Assembly: GCA_034620365.1 (NCBI GenBank)
Contig: JAQGEQ010000260.1
Location: forward strand, 186,001 to 250,000
Direction: 5' to 3'
Length of the DNA: 64,000 nt
Source of the DNA: Pegea sp. RAD2-039
Taxonomy: Eukaryota; Chordata; Thaliacea; Salpida; Salpidae
A program made the position numbers and the translations under genes. This document shows positions 23,580-36,421 of this stretch, piece by piece. The notes beneath the pieces were generated by a model. The model was not told the origin of the DNA. It saw only the letters and a list, made by a program, of their open reading frames with translations, and made no database searches. Position 1 is the stretch's first letter. Each line of letters opens with the position of its first letter.

Positions 23580-24130
23580 CTAAATTCTAACATAAAATTT
23601 GCGATTGTAAAACAAATTAAAAAGCTTTCTTTGTTGTGAAATTGCTATTTTTAACTGAAAAATAATAATTTGAGATGCCATTACTGGTAACTCTTTAACT
23701 AATTAATTGAGTCTATTATTGAGTCAAAGTTTTATTTTTTAATATCGGCCATTTGTTGATAGATTAATCCAATAATTAAAACTAAAAAATAACAGCAAAC
23801 TTTTGAATTTAAATCTGCTTAAAAGTTTCATTTGATAAAATTATTTGGCGTAATTTTCAATTTGACATCCAATATTTGTCAATATTATAGTTTTGAAATT
23901 TTGAGAAAATTGTTATTTGTTGTTGTAATGAACAGAATATTGATTTGATTTACAAAAACTTATGATGAGTACTACATAAAAACCTTTTATTTATTTTTCT
24001 TTGAGAATATCGCAAACATTTCCAATTGTTCCTGTAAATCTATGATAGAATTTAGTGGGTAGCAAAAAAATCAATAAATAAATTTTGTAAAAACTAGCGA
24101 TATCGAGATTTTGTAAAAACATTTCAAACT
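23580..24130 (+). repeat. Palindrome-module repeat, worn copy
   Basis: The dyad is worn to TCGGCCATTTGTTGA near 23,745, and TTTGACATCCAATATTTGTC replaces the third site. The rest matches 30,350-30,680, including AATATCGCAAACATTTC and GGAATTTAGTGGGTAGC or close variants. Confidence 0.75.
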
Positions 24131-24897
24131 TTAATTTTTTTCTTAAACTGATTAAAGAAACAAATCATTTGTACTTTTTTTTTAATTTCATCAAAATCTA
24201 TATTTGTAAACTGAAAACAGAAACAAATGTTTTTTTTTGTAAATTCAAATGAAATTAAATTTTATGTACAATTCTAGAATTTAATTTTGATTTTTTCATC
24301 TATAGAGCATTTCTTTGCAGTACGCTATTGTATGCTAAAACTCATTTTATAATAATTATCAAAATGTTTGCGTATTTGTTAAATATTTATAGGAGACTCT
24401 TGTAAAACAATATAAATATTTATCGGACAGGGTGGTATTACAGACGTGTCTATTGAGAATTGAAAACTTTTGTTAAATTATTTGAGAGTATTTTTAAAGT
24501 TAGGTTAAGTACCTGTTGTAATTATTAAACTAACTTTTAACGTAAAGTTAAATTTAAATTAGAGTTTATAATTCTGAGTATTGAATATTTATGACATCTA
24601 TAGACCTACAAAGCTTAGCTGTTTAATCTTGTAGTCAATTAAACTTTAATCTAAATTTGAATCAACTAAAAAAGAAATTAATTAAGATATTTTTAAAAGT
24701 TGTTTAAATCAATAGTAACTCGTTTGTTGGTTGTTCTATTCAAATAGGCTTAACGTCAAATTTTCATTATGCTGAGACCATCAAATACAAGTAAATACAA
24801 AAATATTGTAATATAATCTCAAGCTTTGAGAGATATAAACAGATTGGAGTGTGAAAGAATATAGAGAAAAAAACTAAATGTAACATAAAAAAAATCA

Positions 24898-24941
24898 TGC
24901 TGAAGCCAAGATTCGAACCTAGGTTGCCGTGATCACAACAC
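24898..24941 (-). tRNA. 3' half of a His-like tRNA, broken
   Basis: On the minus strand the loop TTGTGAT with anticodon GTG is followed by CACGGCAACC, the T arm AGGTTCGAATCTTGG and an end GGCTTCAGCA. This follows eukaryotic tRNA-His over the anticodon loop, variable loop and B box. The T stem can pair with G-T wobbles. No matching 5' acceptor strand (GCTGAAG) or D arm is visible upstream, so it is a truncated tRNA or the remains of a tRNA-derived SINE. Confidence 0.6.
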
Positions 24942-25149
24942 TTTTATAACAAATAAATCACTTTTTTTATCTATGAAATACATTTGAAACTTTATTGTAA
25001 GTAGAATATTTTGTACAAGTATACGGTTTCTTATTTCATTGATAATTATTATATAGCTCTCCATTTTAACCTTTTCATTTAATCTCTAGTTAACAATATT
25101 TAAGCTCAACGTCATTACTGAAATCACCAAGCTATTGAAGACTAGAAGC

Positions 25150-25340
25150 TTTTTCTTGGAATTTAGTTCTGATGTAAATATCTATCATGAATTTTTTTAC
25201 AACTCTGTGCAAATTTTTCCCACTTTTATGTAATATTTTTTGTATTTTTTATTTCTTAAACATTGGTGGTCTGCTTCTTGGCATAAACTTTGATTAATAA
25301 AATTGTCATAAAAAGAACAATTTCTGTTGATGTTTGTTCA
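25150..25340 (+). repeat. Repeat family F1, copy 3 (truncated)
   Basis: Matches 4,975-5,160 and ends abruptly after GATGTTTGTTCAGAAAATAT, where a family R5 copy begins. Confidence 0.8.
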
Positions 25341-25379
25341 GAAAATATTAAACTTCACTTCATAAAATATATTAAATTT

Positions 25380-25680
25380 AAGAAAAACTGTTTCTTTTGC
25401 GTAAGTAAAAATATTTTTAAAATAAACCAAAAAAAATAATTAAAGATTTTTGAGTTTTATGTTTCTATAGTAGAAGAAGTTGACGCTAGACGTCGCTGAA
25501 GATAAATAATTTTGAAATCCTTGTATTGCTTCAGGCTATGTTTTTGTAAATGATATTTGATAACTTGAGTTCTAAGGCTTACTTTCAAACTTTGTTGAAA
25601 TTACGAATAATAATGTTTAAATTGAAAACAAAACTATTTTAACAGGTAGCTTTTCGTATCAAACAAAATAAAAATTAAAA
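25380..25680 (-). repeat. Repeat family R5, inverted copy
   Basis: Contains GTTGACGCTAGACGTCGCTG and ATTGCTTCAGGCTATG. Confidence 0.85.
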
Positions 25681-25689
25681 AAGAAAATT

Positions 25690-26900
25690 ATATTTTTCAT
25701 TTTTAAAATCAAGAAAATTTAAACTTTTTAACATAAATTTTTATGTAATAAAAAAGTATCAAACTTTCTACTATTCAACTTTGGCAGATGTTGCTGATTA
25801 AAAGTGCTTTTAAATTTCATTGTAATCAAATGAATCTATAAAAAATTAAGCTTTTTACTTATGTACCGACAAACATGTTAATATAGAAATAAATCACCTT
25901 TTTTACTTAAACAATAAATCTAAAACTGAAATTTCAAAATTCCATATTCTAACTTTTTTTAGTTAAACAAATTTTAGTAAATCTGAAACTGAAATATATA
26001 CAAAATTTTATGTTAATTGAATTGTTATAAAAATATGTTATAAGAACTTTCATTTACTTTTGCGTTAAAGTTTTGGCTAAAAATCAAATTAAAAACAAAA
26101 GCAGAATTCAAAGTTGTCCAGAGTTTTCAATTCAATAAATAAAATATTAAATTAACTTAACGGAAAAATATAAAATACACAAAATAATTAATGCCTTATA
26201 ACGTTTATAACTTCTATGGTAATTAATATAATTAAAAAAAACTACTGTTAGTAATTAAGCAGTTTCAATAAAATTTTTGATAGTATTGAGTACTTATTTT
26301 TAAGCCATTACTGGTAGTTATTTAACTAATTAAATAAAAAAAAGCTCCAAGAACTAAATGTTTGAAGCTAAAAATTACATTTTAATTATCGTGCTTTCTT
26401 AAGTTGGACTTGAAATGGTTGAATTCTATCTTAATAAGCAAAGCCTTTTTTTATGAATGATCTTGTAAACATTAATTCTAATGCTGACTTAGATAGTTTA
26501 AACGAAAGGTTAAAATTTTACATATCATTAATTACATTGTGGAATTTTGACTCATAAAATAACAGTTTAACAATGCATCTCAAGAAAAAAGGGAAAATAA
26601 TCTTGTAAGATCTATATGTAGATATATATTTAGCTGCAGTTTGTAGAGCTTATTTTTATTGTACATAAAATAATTTGGAAAAACATGAAAACTTTTTTTT
26701 GACTCAACAATAACTGTTCTATAATATAATCAATATTTAAGCCAACGAGATGATTGTTTATTTTATATTCACTTTTACAAGATCTTTTTTGTAAACTGTA
26801 ATTTTGAGAACATTAAAACTTGAGATTAAACTTTTTTATAATTTAAACTAAACTCTTATTAGAAATTTAAAAAGAATTTCTATCAAACACTTAGAAAAAA
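25690..26900. other. A+T-rich, loose repeat similarity only
   Basis: 25,780-26,330 resembles 37,660-38,220 and 29,590-29,950 (ACAAACATGTTAATAT, GAAACTGAAATATAT, CAAAGTTGTC). No gene is seen. Confidence 0.5.
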
Positions 26901-26924
26901 ATTAATTAAAAATTCTTACGGTCA

Positions 26925-28470
26925 TATTTACACAAAACATAATTTTATATTTATAGTAAAAAGAAACCTTTTGGAACTGATTTTAGGAAAATTGATTAAT
27001 AGCAAGTTGTAAAAACATAATTTACATTTTTTTTAATAGAAAACATGTTTTTGTTGTTTAAAATAGATCAAACTTATACGGAAAATTGAATTTTGGAAAG
27101 TCAGTTTTGTCCGGACAAATACTAGACCGAAAGAAATTAATAAGTCTAAGAATAAATTAAAGAAACTTTAGCAAACTTTCTTGCGATTGCATTCAATTTT
27201 TTTGAAGTCGACAAACGTGTCGATGTCCATAATACAAATTAGTTGAAGTTGGTTAGTAAACTTGTCTCTGAAAGCTTCATGAAATTCAGAATAGTTGTAT
27301 AACTGCTGAAAACATGTATTTTATCGATAGGAAATTTTAGGATTTTTTAATAAGTTCAAACATCATTGCAACAACTAATGAAAACTTGAATCAGAAGAAT
27401 GTTTCTTAATATTATAAATAAAAGGAATTAAACAAGTTGAAAAGCTATTTCTGGTAGCTTTTATTTTTAGCTAAATTTGCAACACCATAAACTTAATAAT
27501 GGTTTAGAAGTAAGTGTCTAAAATATAATTATTTTGTTTAATTATTTACTTTGGCTGAAAAATAAACAAAATAATATGTGTGGATATTATAAAAATATCT
27601 TAAGCTAAGTATCATTGTGAAATTTTTGTTAATGACATTAGTCAAAACTCTAAATGTTACGTTGATATTTTGAAGCTGTAAGCTATATAATGAGAAAATT
27701 AAAAACTTTTTTCTGCTTAAACATTGTGATAATCAACATATACCCAATTTGAAATTAAAGTTTGTACAAAATTGTGCTTTGGTTTTAAGAATTTTACTTT
27801 GTTCTTTATTGAATCCAAAATTGTAAGTCTAAGAAAGGCTAATTTAAAAGGTTGGTTTTTTCTACGTTGGCCTGGATAAGAAAATCGTATCTCGTACGTC
27901 ATTTTAAAATGTGATAATGTTAATTGAATTATAAGCAGAATTTTGAATTTCAAATTTAGGTGAAATTTATTTCATCACTCAACAACACTCCATTTCATAA
28001 TGACGTAATCGAACAGGTTGACGTTGATAAAAATATCATAACTTCTTACTGTTGTTGTTAGATAACTCGCACAGCAAGAAGGTTGAAGCAGAAATGATGA
28101 CCAATTCATATTAAAGTAATTTTTTGTGTTGTCAATTTAAGCAAAAACATCTAACTGCAACTTTCTCATTCCTAAAATTTCAAAATCATAATATTTTTTG
28201 AACTTTTGATAAAAACAAATATAGGATTATAAACAAAATATTTCATTTTACTAAAGTTATCAATTATTTGGATGATTGTTGTCAGATATATTTTAAAAAT
28301 TGGTTTTAAATTTTTTCTAATAACCTTTCTTTATAAATAACTCATATCATACTATCGATCTCAATTTTAAATTATTTTCGTCTTTCGAATCTATCACAAA
28401 GAAACAAAATTATAGTTTTAAAAATAAAGAAGAATTTTCTAAACCTTACTAACCAGTTGTAAAAATTCAA
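26925..28470 (-). repeat. Inverted pair I, right arm (family F3)
   Basis: Reverse complement of 2,590-4,200. It carries TTTGTCCGGACAAA near 27,108 and a dyad near 27,208 (TCGACAAACGTGTCGA). The part 27,917-28,935 also mirrors 63,005-64,000, where that copy leaves the window. Confidence 0.85.
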
Positions 28471-28739
28471 AAATTGTTTCTTTGTTTTTTTGATATTGTA
28501 GCATAAATACAAATTTAAAGCTAAATAATTTGAGTATTGATAGCTAAAGAAATTCAATTGTTTAAAAATTCAATTTTGAAACTAAATTATTTATTTAAAT
28601 AAAAAATCAGTTCAAACAGTTTTCCACTGAAGCCACTCTCATATGACAGCAGAATGTTTTTCCTTTTTTGTGATAATTAAAATAACTATAAACTCGTGGT
28701 ATTCGAAAACATTGATTGTTTACTTTTAAACCTAAATAA

Positions 28740-29010
28740 ATTAAAGAAAATAATATAGTTTATAGTGTTTCATAAATTATATCAAACTTAAGAAAAAGTA
28801 ATTGTTTTGCGTAAGTAACCATTTTTTTAAATAAAATTATAAAACGCTAATCAAACTTTTTTGGTTTTTGTATTTATAGTTGAACAAGTTAACGGTAGAT
28901 GTCGCTAGATGTCATTGATGATAAATGATAAGTATGATTGTAATACTTTTATTAACGACATCAGTCAAAAATCTAATCGTTAAGATGATCTTTTGTTGCT
29001 GCAAGCTATA
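28740..29010 (-). repeat. Repeat family R5, diverged copy
   Basis: Contains GTTAACGGTAGATGTCGCTA, a diverged form of the R5 core. It mirrors 63,000-63,130. Confidence 0.7.
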
Positions 29011-30254
29011 TAGTGACTGAATTCAAGACGTTTTTTGAGTTAAAGTTTCTCATATTCAACATATAGCCGATGTCAAAATAAGTTTGTTATATAATTTATG
29101 TTTTTATGTTGCACATACTGTTACCCGAATGACAACATATATTTTTATTATTTTACTGTCATAAAAAATAACAATATAGAATTATCTTCTCTAACACATT
29201 CATTATTTATTTTCTAATTTAAGTAGTTTTAAGAAAATATTAATTTTTACTTTATAATGTATATTAAATTTAAGCAAAATTGTTTGTTTTGTGTAAGTAA
29301 TATTGCTTTTTATTCAATATCATAAAAACAAACTAATGTTTAATGAGTTTTTGATTTTTATAGTCGAAAAAGTTGACGCTAGACGTCGCTGATGATAAAT
29401 TATTTTGAAACCTTTGTATTGCTTCAGGCTATGATTTCGTAAGTTATATTTAATAACTTGAATTTCAAGCCTTATTTTCAAACTTTGTGGAAATTATGAA
29501 TATTGAGGTTTAAATTGAAAACAAAACTATCTTAACAAGTAGATTTTCGTTTAAGAAAATGAAAATTTTTAAAGCAAATTATTTTTGTTTATTTTTATAT
29601 TTAAAGAAAATTAAATCTTGTTAATATGCTTACTTGTGTAATACAGAAATTATCAAACTAATTACTATTTTATCTTGCCAGATGCTGCTGATTGAAAACA
29701 TTTTTTATCTTCATTTTATACGATTTATTATTTCAAAAATTTTAAGCTTCCTATTTTTTTACTAGAAAACATGTTAATATGTAAACAAATCATTGTTTTA
29801 CTTAAACAAACATATTTAAATTTGAAACTGAAATATATCAAAACTCTTTATTCTAACTTAGCTACCATCAGCAATTAGGCAAATTTCAATAAAAACTTTG
29901 TTAGTAGCGAGTATCTACTTTTAATACACCACTGGTACGAATTTAACTAATTAATTGAGTTGGATTTACTATTTCACTGTTTTTTTGTAAAGCATTTTTG
30001 TTGCTTTGTTTTGTGATTTTTACAATGAAGCTTATAAACTGCTTAACTTCTAAGATTTTATTTTAAAGTATAGTTATTATTTTAGATATTAATAATTGTA
30101 TTTTGGAATTTTGAATAAAAGAGTTTGAGCTTAGCTATTTATGCCTAGTTAAAAAAAATATAAATGCAATTTGTAGTTGCAAAAGATTTTTATTTCTTTA
30201 TTATTATAGAAACAATGCATTGTTATCTTCTTAGTAACATTCAGAAAAACTCAT

Positions 30255-30480
30255 GTTCTCCTGACAAATACTAGATGAGAAGATTTTTTATATAAAGAAA
30301 TAATCTTTAATCTTTAGCGTGAAATGAAACAAATTAACATAATTTTTGATATCGACCGTTTGTCGATAGAATAATCCAACAAATACAAGTAACAAGCAAA
30401 CTTTCAAATTAAAAATTGCTTGATTATTTCGTTTGGTAAGAATACTTGAGGAAATTTTCAATTTAACTCCAAATATTTGT
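30255..30480 (+). repeat. Three-palindrome module, worn copy
   Basis: TTCTCCTGACAAATACTAGA, the dyad TCGACCGTTTGTCGA near 30,353, and AACTCCAAATATTTGT at the third position. Confidence 0.75.
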
Positions 30481-30949
30481 GAATATTAAAGTTTTTGTAA
30501 TTTGTAATTTTTATTGATTTGATTAACAAAAACTAATGATGATTACTTCTTAAAAACATTTTATTTATTTTTATTTGAGAATATCGCAAACATTTCTAAT
30601 TGTTCCAGTAAATCTATGATGGAATTTAGTGGGTAGCAAAAAAGCCAATAAAAAGTTTTAGTAAAAACTAGCAATATTGATTTATAAAATTAATATTTTT
30701 AAAATTTTAAACTTAAAATTATTTTTTTCACTCTTTCATATTAAATAGAGATTTATAAAAAAAAATTATGTACTTGCGTGAAACATTTTACACATTATGA
30801 TTTTTCAAATTTAATCATAATTCTTAAGTGAAAAAAGTGATTTATTTAAATATTAACATGGTTGTCAGTATATAAAGATAAAGCTTAAAAAAAATAAATA
30901 AATAAATAAAATAATAGATGTAATGAAAAAACAAAATTGACAAATATTT

Positions 30950-31167
30950 GATGTCTAAATGATATTCACGCTATGTAATTCTATTAATAGAAACATCCCA
31001 GCAGATTTAACTTTGAAAGTAAACTTAATTTTGTTAGTTTTTTTTTCGGATTAATCTATCGACGAGTAGTCGATAACAAAAATTTACTCTGTTCACAGTG
31101 TATTATAATGATAACGAAAAATGTTTTTCATTATAACAACATTGTTTCATCCAGTATTTGTCCGGAG
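30950..31167 (-). repeat. Three-palindrome module, dyad TCGACGAGTAGTCGA
   Basis: The dyad is centred at about 31,065 and TCCGGA is at 31,161, 99 bp apart. ATTTGATGTCTAAATGAT stands at the third position. Confidence 0.85.
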
Positions 31168-32480
31168 AAAAATTATTTTTGAAAAATATTAGTCAATTAA
31201 AAAATTTAAATTATTTAGAATCATAAGAATAGTTTTATTTATTGACAATAAAAACAAATTGCTTTTGCGAATTTTATTTAACTTATTAGGGATTTTTCTA
31301 ATTAGGGTCGTTATTTTTTCAGGATATTTTTTAAATTTTATGCTTTGGAAATTCATAGTCGCTAAGTTGAGTCAAATTTTTGTAACCGTCAATTAGTTTT
31401 TATTTACAGATTTCAGCACAAGAGTTATTGAAAAAAGTGTTTGAATGTTTTGTAAGGTCAATTCATTGAAAATAATTATTTGTCTGACAGATAAGAGGAA
31501 GAAAGTATGTTAAAATGTTTAAATTTACTTTTAACTTCAATGATAAATAAATAATTTACTTTTAAAATTTTAGTTTTTTATTGATACGAAAAGTTACTGG
31601 TTAAAATTGTTCTGTTTTCAATTTAAACTTAATTATTCATAATTTCAACAAAGTTTGATAGTAAGTCTTAAAATTCAATTTATCAAATATCACTTACAAA
31701 AACATAGCCTAAAGCAATACAAGGATTTCAAAATTATTTATCTTCAGCGACGTCTAGCGTCAACTTTTCTACTATAGAAACATAAAACTCAAAAATCATT
31801 AATAAGATTTTTATAAAAACATTTTTACTTACCAAAACAACCAATTTTGCTTTAATTTATTATATTTTATGTGGTTCTCAATAATCTTATTTTAATTAGT
31901 TCTAATTACACAAGATGTATAAGTTATTATTTTAACTCTTTTTAACTTCAACTGATTAGCTGAAGATTTCACATTAATTTTTAAAATTAAAATATTTTGA
32001 TAATTTAATTAATTTTAAACATAAGTAAAAACGTCAAAAGTTTTTGAAGAAAAAAGCTGAATGTATGATTCCATAAATATTTAGTGATATCAAAATAATT
32101 TGCTAATTAACAAAATTATAATATTTCATGAATAAAACTCTATAAAAATTCAAAGCAGGTAAGACCTTAAGATAAAAATATTCAGTTATTTACGCTATAT
32201 TTTACGGATATAATCTATTTGATCATTAATTAAAGTTTTTTACAAGTTAAACAATCTTTTTTATTTTAGAAGAGTTAAAAACAACAAAAAATTGTTGTTT
32301 CCTTTTTACGGTATCTATGGGCGAATCGTAATATTTCAATATTTTGTTAAATTTCAAACATGTGATTGACTTTTAATGTCGAATGAAACTTTATACAAAT
32401 GCCCTTATGAAAGTTGTTCGTTTATATTTCTTTAATGTTTTCAGCATTTTGATGTTCACATTTTATTTCTAATCTAATAG

Positions 32481-32850
32481 AGGTTACTCAACAAAAATTA
32501 GTTTATGATGGTGACGTAATTACTGAAGAACAATTTGATGATGCTAGTTTTGATGAAAGAATGTGGTTACTAATGAAAATAGTTTTGGCATTAAACGTGA
32601 ATTTATATGTTTACTATCATTAGTAATTTGGTTGATTTATCATCTAATGTCTTAGAGAAGAATTGTTTACACTACTTAAATAATTTTTGTTAAATTATAA
32701 AAATATGAATCAGTTATGTAAAGATGTTAACTAAATATAAGAAAGTACATTACAAACTTGAAGGTTTTATTTTCAATCTCGCCTTGTTTACAATAGTTGA
32801 GATTTGTTTCAACGAATATCTTCAGCAAATAAAAAGTGCAAATTTCTATT
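32481..32850 (+). pseudogene. Coding-like segment inside duplication R4, copy 1
   Basis: After an acceptor-like AATCTAATAG at 32,480 a frame of 46 codons runs to TAG at 32,621, with YDGDVITEEQFDDASFDERM followed by a hydrophobic WLLMKIVLALNVNLY. A second stretch in the next frame (NLVDLSSNVL and later LTKYKKVHYKLEGFIFNLAL) ends before 32,850 and has two stops in this copy; the copy at 55,224-55,469 keeps it open. It looks like a piece of a gene carried within the duplicated block and now decayed. No family is recognised. Confidence 0.45.
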
Positions 32851-32889
32851 AGGGAGTTGTTTTAGAGTAAATTGTAGCAAGGTGAATAA

Positions 32890-33700
32890 ATAATAATAAG
32901 TAACTAAATATCAAAAGCTGAAAAGTTATTGATCTGTGTTTACCATAAAGTTACAAAGAAACTAAATATATGCTTCTGATGATTGACAAAAGTGTTTGTG
33001 ATTAAGTTTATGCAATTAATTGAATAGGAAAGTTGAACATTTTGTTGTGAGTATCATTTGAAATTTTTTCACTAGCAGAAGTTTTTCCGTATTTAAAAAT
33101 CTTTTTTTATCTTTGTTGATGGTAAATTTATGAGCTTACAAGATAGAAAACTAGAGTAGATATGTTTAAAGCTTTAGGAAGTAGCTGATTTTTTAAGTTT
33201 TTAAAAGAGTTTTTAAGAGATATTGCCAACCATTACTTTATATATATTGGGTTTTTTTCAGTTTTGTTCACTATATTGTTCTACATTTTCTTTTAGCTTA
33301 CTATACTGTTTGCATTTGAATAATTTATATAATTAAATAATTTTTAAATACTTATGATAATTATTCATATCATAAAAAATTTCATAAGCGTATTTCATAT
33401 AGTAATTAATATAGTAATCGATAAACAATATTCTTATTTCAAAGCTGATATTTTATACATCAATTGACTTTTTCAAACAAAAATGACATCATTACAAAAT
33501 TTTAGTTTAAGAAATTTTATTTATTATAAAAAGATTCAAATTTAAAAAGAATAATCAACAATAAATCTGATTAAAATTTTTTGAATTGACACAGAAGAGT
33601 GGAAAATAAGTACTTTAGCTCGATGTTCAATAACAGCATAAATAGAATAACTTCATTACAATAACAAAGAAGTCATTTAATTTTTCTTGTAATTGTTAAG
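32890..33700. other. Single-copy A+T-rich stretch
   Basis: No open frame, RNA or repeat was recognised. Confidence 0.45.
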
Positions 33701-33718
33701 CAACAGATTTTCTTGCTA

Positions 33719-34123
33719 ATGAAAGTTGATTCGATTCTTGAAGTGTTTAAAGAAAATAAAGATAACACAGTATCCTGGGACATTGGCATTAAAACAAATC
33801 AAGAAAAAAAACCAACAGGCTATACATTTACATTAAAGATAAACTAGTAACCAAAGCTGCAATACGAAGTGACGCAAACATATTTATCAAGGAATTTGAA
33901 AACAAATTAAAACTTGTAGATCTAGAAATAAAAATATGAAGAATGTGGAAAATGTGGAAAATGAATATCAAAATCTTCTAGTTGTGGTTGGTGCATTAGG
34001 AATAACATCAAAGGAGTACAAAAATTTAATTCAAGAAGTTCATTGAAATATTAACCAGGACGATTCGAAGAGCCTAAAAGAAAAAAAGATAAATATCTTG
34101 CTAACAGAGCACATATAACATAA
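33719..34123 (+). mobile_element. Decayed LINE: end of the reverse-transcriptase ORF
   Basis: Three overlapping frames carry the typical stretch found after the reverse-transcriptase domain of non-LTR retrotransposons. The frame from 33,835 gives AIRSDANIFIKEFENKLKLV then DLEIKI, a stop and RMWKM. The next frame gives NLLVVVGALGITSKEYKNLI. In known elements the same order appears as SDxNxxxKExEKxxKYxDLxIEIxRMW, then VPVVxGALGxxxK. An upstream frame starts with MKVDSILEVFKENKD. There are at least two frameshifts and two stops, so the copy is dead. The RT domain itself and a poly-A tail are not seen. Confidence 0.7.
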
Positions 34124-34573
34124 ACTTTTGATGACTAGTTGAAGTTGGAACTTTTCTTAATTTTTTGTTCACTTATTGCTTACTTTTACTGTATGACATC
34201 ATTTGTTACACTTGGCATTGTAACTTTACCTATTAAATATTGCTAAAGTAAATTCTACTTGTTGATTTTTGATGCTGTCTTTAAGAATTGTTACTGACAC
34301 GATACCTTATTAAACTTAAATAGCTGCGTCTGCAAAAAACAAGAGAAATTTCTCTATAGTAGAATAATTAATTAATATAATTTACATTTTAAACATAATT
34401 CATTTTATTATCAAATTAAAACTTAAGTTAAAACAATTAGAAAATTAGCATTTTGATAACAAAGAAAAGTTCACAAATCACGAACTTTCAAGAAGACTCT
34501 TATCAATCGATTTTTAATATTTAAAATTAAAAGCAACTTGATTCTTTTCAGTTTTTTCCTTTCCTTAAAATTA

Positions 34574-34942
34574 CTAAGATTCGAAAACATCTGAATCATC
34601 AAAAGATTCATCTAACCTCCCATTTTCTTCTTCTGAAAATAAAAATCTTCCTCTTACAGTTTTCTTTTCATTCTCATCAGTATGATTATCAACTCTATCA
34701 TTAAATTCTTTCTTTTCTTCATATTTTCTGTCATCTCATTTTTCACATTTTCTAGTTGTAATTGTATCACTACTCACAGCAACATCTGAAAGAAGTTGAT
34801 TCATTTGAAGTATGTTGTCTTTAATAGACGAGTTATGAAAATCTTTTCGAAGACGTTTTCGAAGGATTATCAGAATCAAGGAAAAAAGAAAAAGTATTAA
34901 AATGGATAGAGCAAGAATCAAATAAAATTCGAGATCTGACAT
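34574..34942 (-). pseudogene. Small single-pass membrane protein with one in-frame TGA
   Basis: From ATG at 34,942 the product has a short luminal or outer end, a strong membrane helix at residues 6-27 (YLILALSILILFLFSLILII), then RKRLRK, which by the positive-inside rule puts the rest in the cytosol. At codon 69 there is TGA (34,738-34,736). The same frame then stays open for 53 more codons and reads as true protein: acidic, with TVRGRFLFSEEENGRLDESF and an end DDSDVFES before TAG. Either one stop has disabled a gene of about 122 residues, or the TGA is read through, or it lies in a small intron. A perfect donor GTGAGT sits in frame 39 bases upstream, but the best nearby acceptor (GATGACAG) shifts the frame. 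No family is recognised. It is single-copy here. Confidence 0.5.
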
Positions 34943-36300
34943 TTCAAAACCTTTCTTTCATCCAATAGTTTCTGATCTCAATAAATTTGATGGTAGTCTG
35001 TCAAATGTCGTTCTTTTTGAAGTTTATCTAATCAAAACAGCTGTGAGGAACTTGAAATGAGACAATGTTGTCAGCTGAAGTCTTATAAAGTTTCTAAATT
35101 ATAAGATTATTGTAAAAGTTGCATTCGTTGGAATTTAAACTGATTTCATGAAGTTAAACAAATTTTTAGCAGTTTGTAATGATTAAAAAGAAAAAAAAAA
35201 GAATTTTGTAGTTACTATAATGCTGTAACTTAAAAATAAATCATTGAAAACAAGTAACTAATCTAAGAACTATTATATCTTTATTAAATTTTCAAATAAA
35301 TTCTAGAAATAGTTAAAGGTTGGCGTTTAGTTATCAAATATTTGTTACAAACTCCACAAAAAAATATTGAGTTTGCTGCTTATTTAAAAAATATTTCTGA
35401 AATGTTGTCAAGTTCTAACATGTTCTTAGTAAGTTATTACAACATTTATTAAAGAGTTATTAGAATCTTTTTTTAGCATCAACATTGAAGTATAAGAATT
35501 GTAAGAAGTATTACAAACCTTTTAACTTATGTCTACTTCCCTAGAAGCCGTTTTCTTAAACAGGGTTGACCAGAAAGTTTTTTAAATCTTATTTTAAAGA
35601 TAATTTTTTGAAATTCATTAAAAAGCTAAATGGTTGGTGGTTTTTGTTTTGTTATAAAATATAACTTTATCACTTTAAAAAAGAATTTGGTTGAAGGTAA
35701 ACATATCATGTAAAAATATATGTTAATATTAAAAATTTAATTTCTCACCATTGTTCAAGGAGACACTTTATTAATAAAGTCAAATATTTAAAATGGGTAA
35801 TGGAACCTTTTAATTTACTTGTACGTCGTAACTCGCTTTTTTAATCGGCTTCAGTCTTTCCTCAAAATTACCAAGTTTTTTGATAAGTGATCAATAAGTT
35901 TTAAATAGTAGTAGTTGTCAAATAATAGAATCCAAAGCTATCATCTGTTATTAACAATTACTACTTTAGTTAAACTAAATATTTAACCAGCTTTGTACTG
36001 AACTGTTATATTCAGTTGCAAGTTGATTTAAATTCTAAGACAAAATTCTGCAGACACTTCATGATAACAAAATACCTTAGTACATTACAAAATAATACCC
36101 GTTACACAAATAGTGTTACTCAATGACTTTCACCTTACAAAACATCATGTTACTTTTATCAATAACCCTTGTACTGAGATTTTTAGATAAAAATTAATAG
36201 TCGGTTACAAAAAATTGACTTAACTCAGTGACTTCAAACTTCGAAAACAAATTTAAAATATTTTCCAGAAACAGTTTCGTTCAAAATTAGAAAAATCTCA
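34943..36300. other. Single-copy A+T-rich stretch upstream of the membrane-protein frame
   Basis: Nothing coding was recognised. GTGTTACTCAATGACTTTCA near 36,110 marks the return of module E-like repeat sequence. Confidence 0.4.
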
Positions 36301-36421
36301 AATAAAGTATTCATACTTACCAAAAGCAATTTGTTTTTATCTTCATTGTATTATATCAAATCAATCTTATGATTATGAATAAATCAAATTAAAAAAAATA
36401 ACTTTCGAAAAATAACTTTAT

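Larger units (their letters stand above)
29190..32100 (+). repeat. Inverted pair G, left arm (longest)
   Basis: The arm is the reverse complement of 48,898-51,540. One arm is about 280 bp shorter because part of the R5 block (29,260-29,530) is missing on the right. It includes two palindrome modules, at 30,255-30,480 and, inverted, 30,950-31,167, so each arm contains a smaller inverted repeat. Confidence 0.9.
30740..32880 (+). repeat. Direct duplication R4, copy 1
   Basis: About 2.1 kb matches 53,330-55,510 in the same orientation; 48,898-50,260 is an inverted partial copy. It contains an inverted palindrome module, an R5 block, and a coding-like stretch from 32,481. The end lies near GTAGCAAGGT at 32,883. 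Confidence 0.9.
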
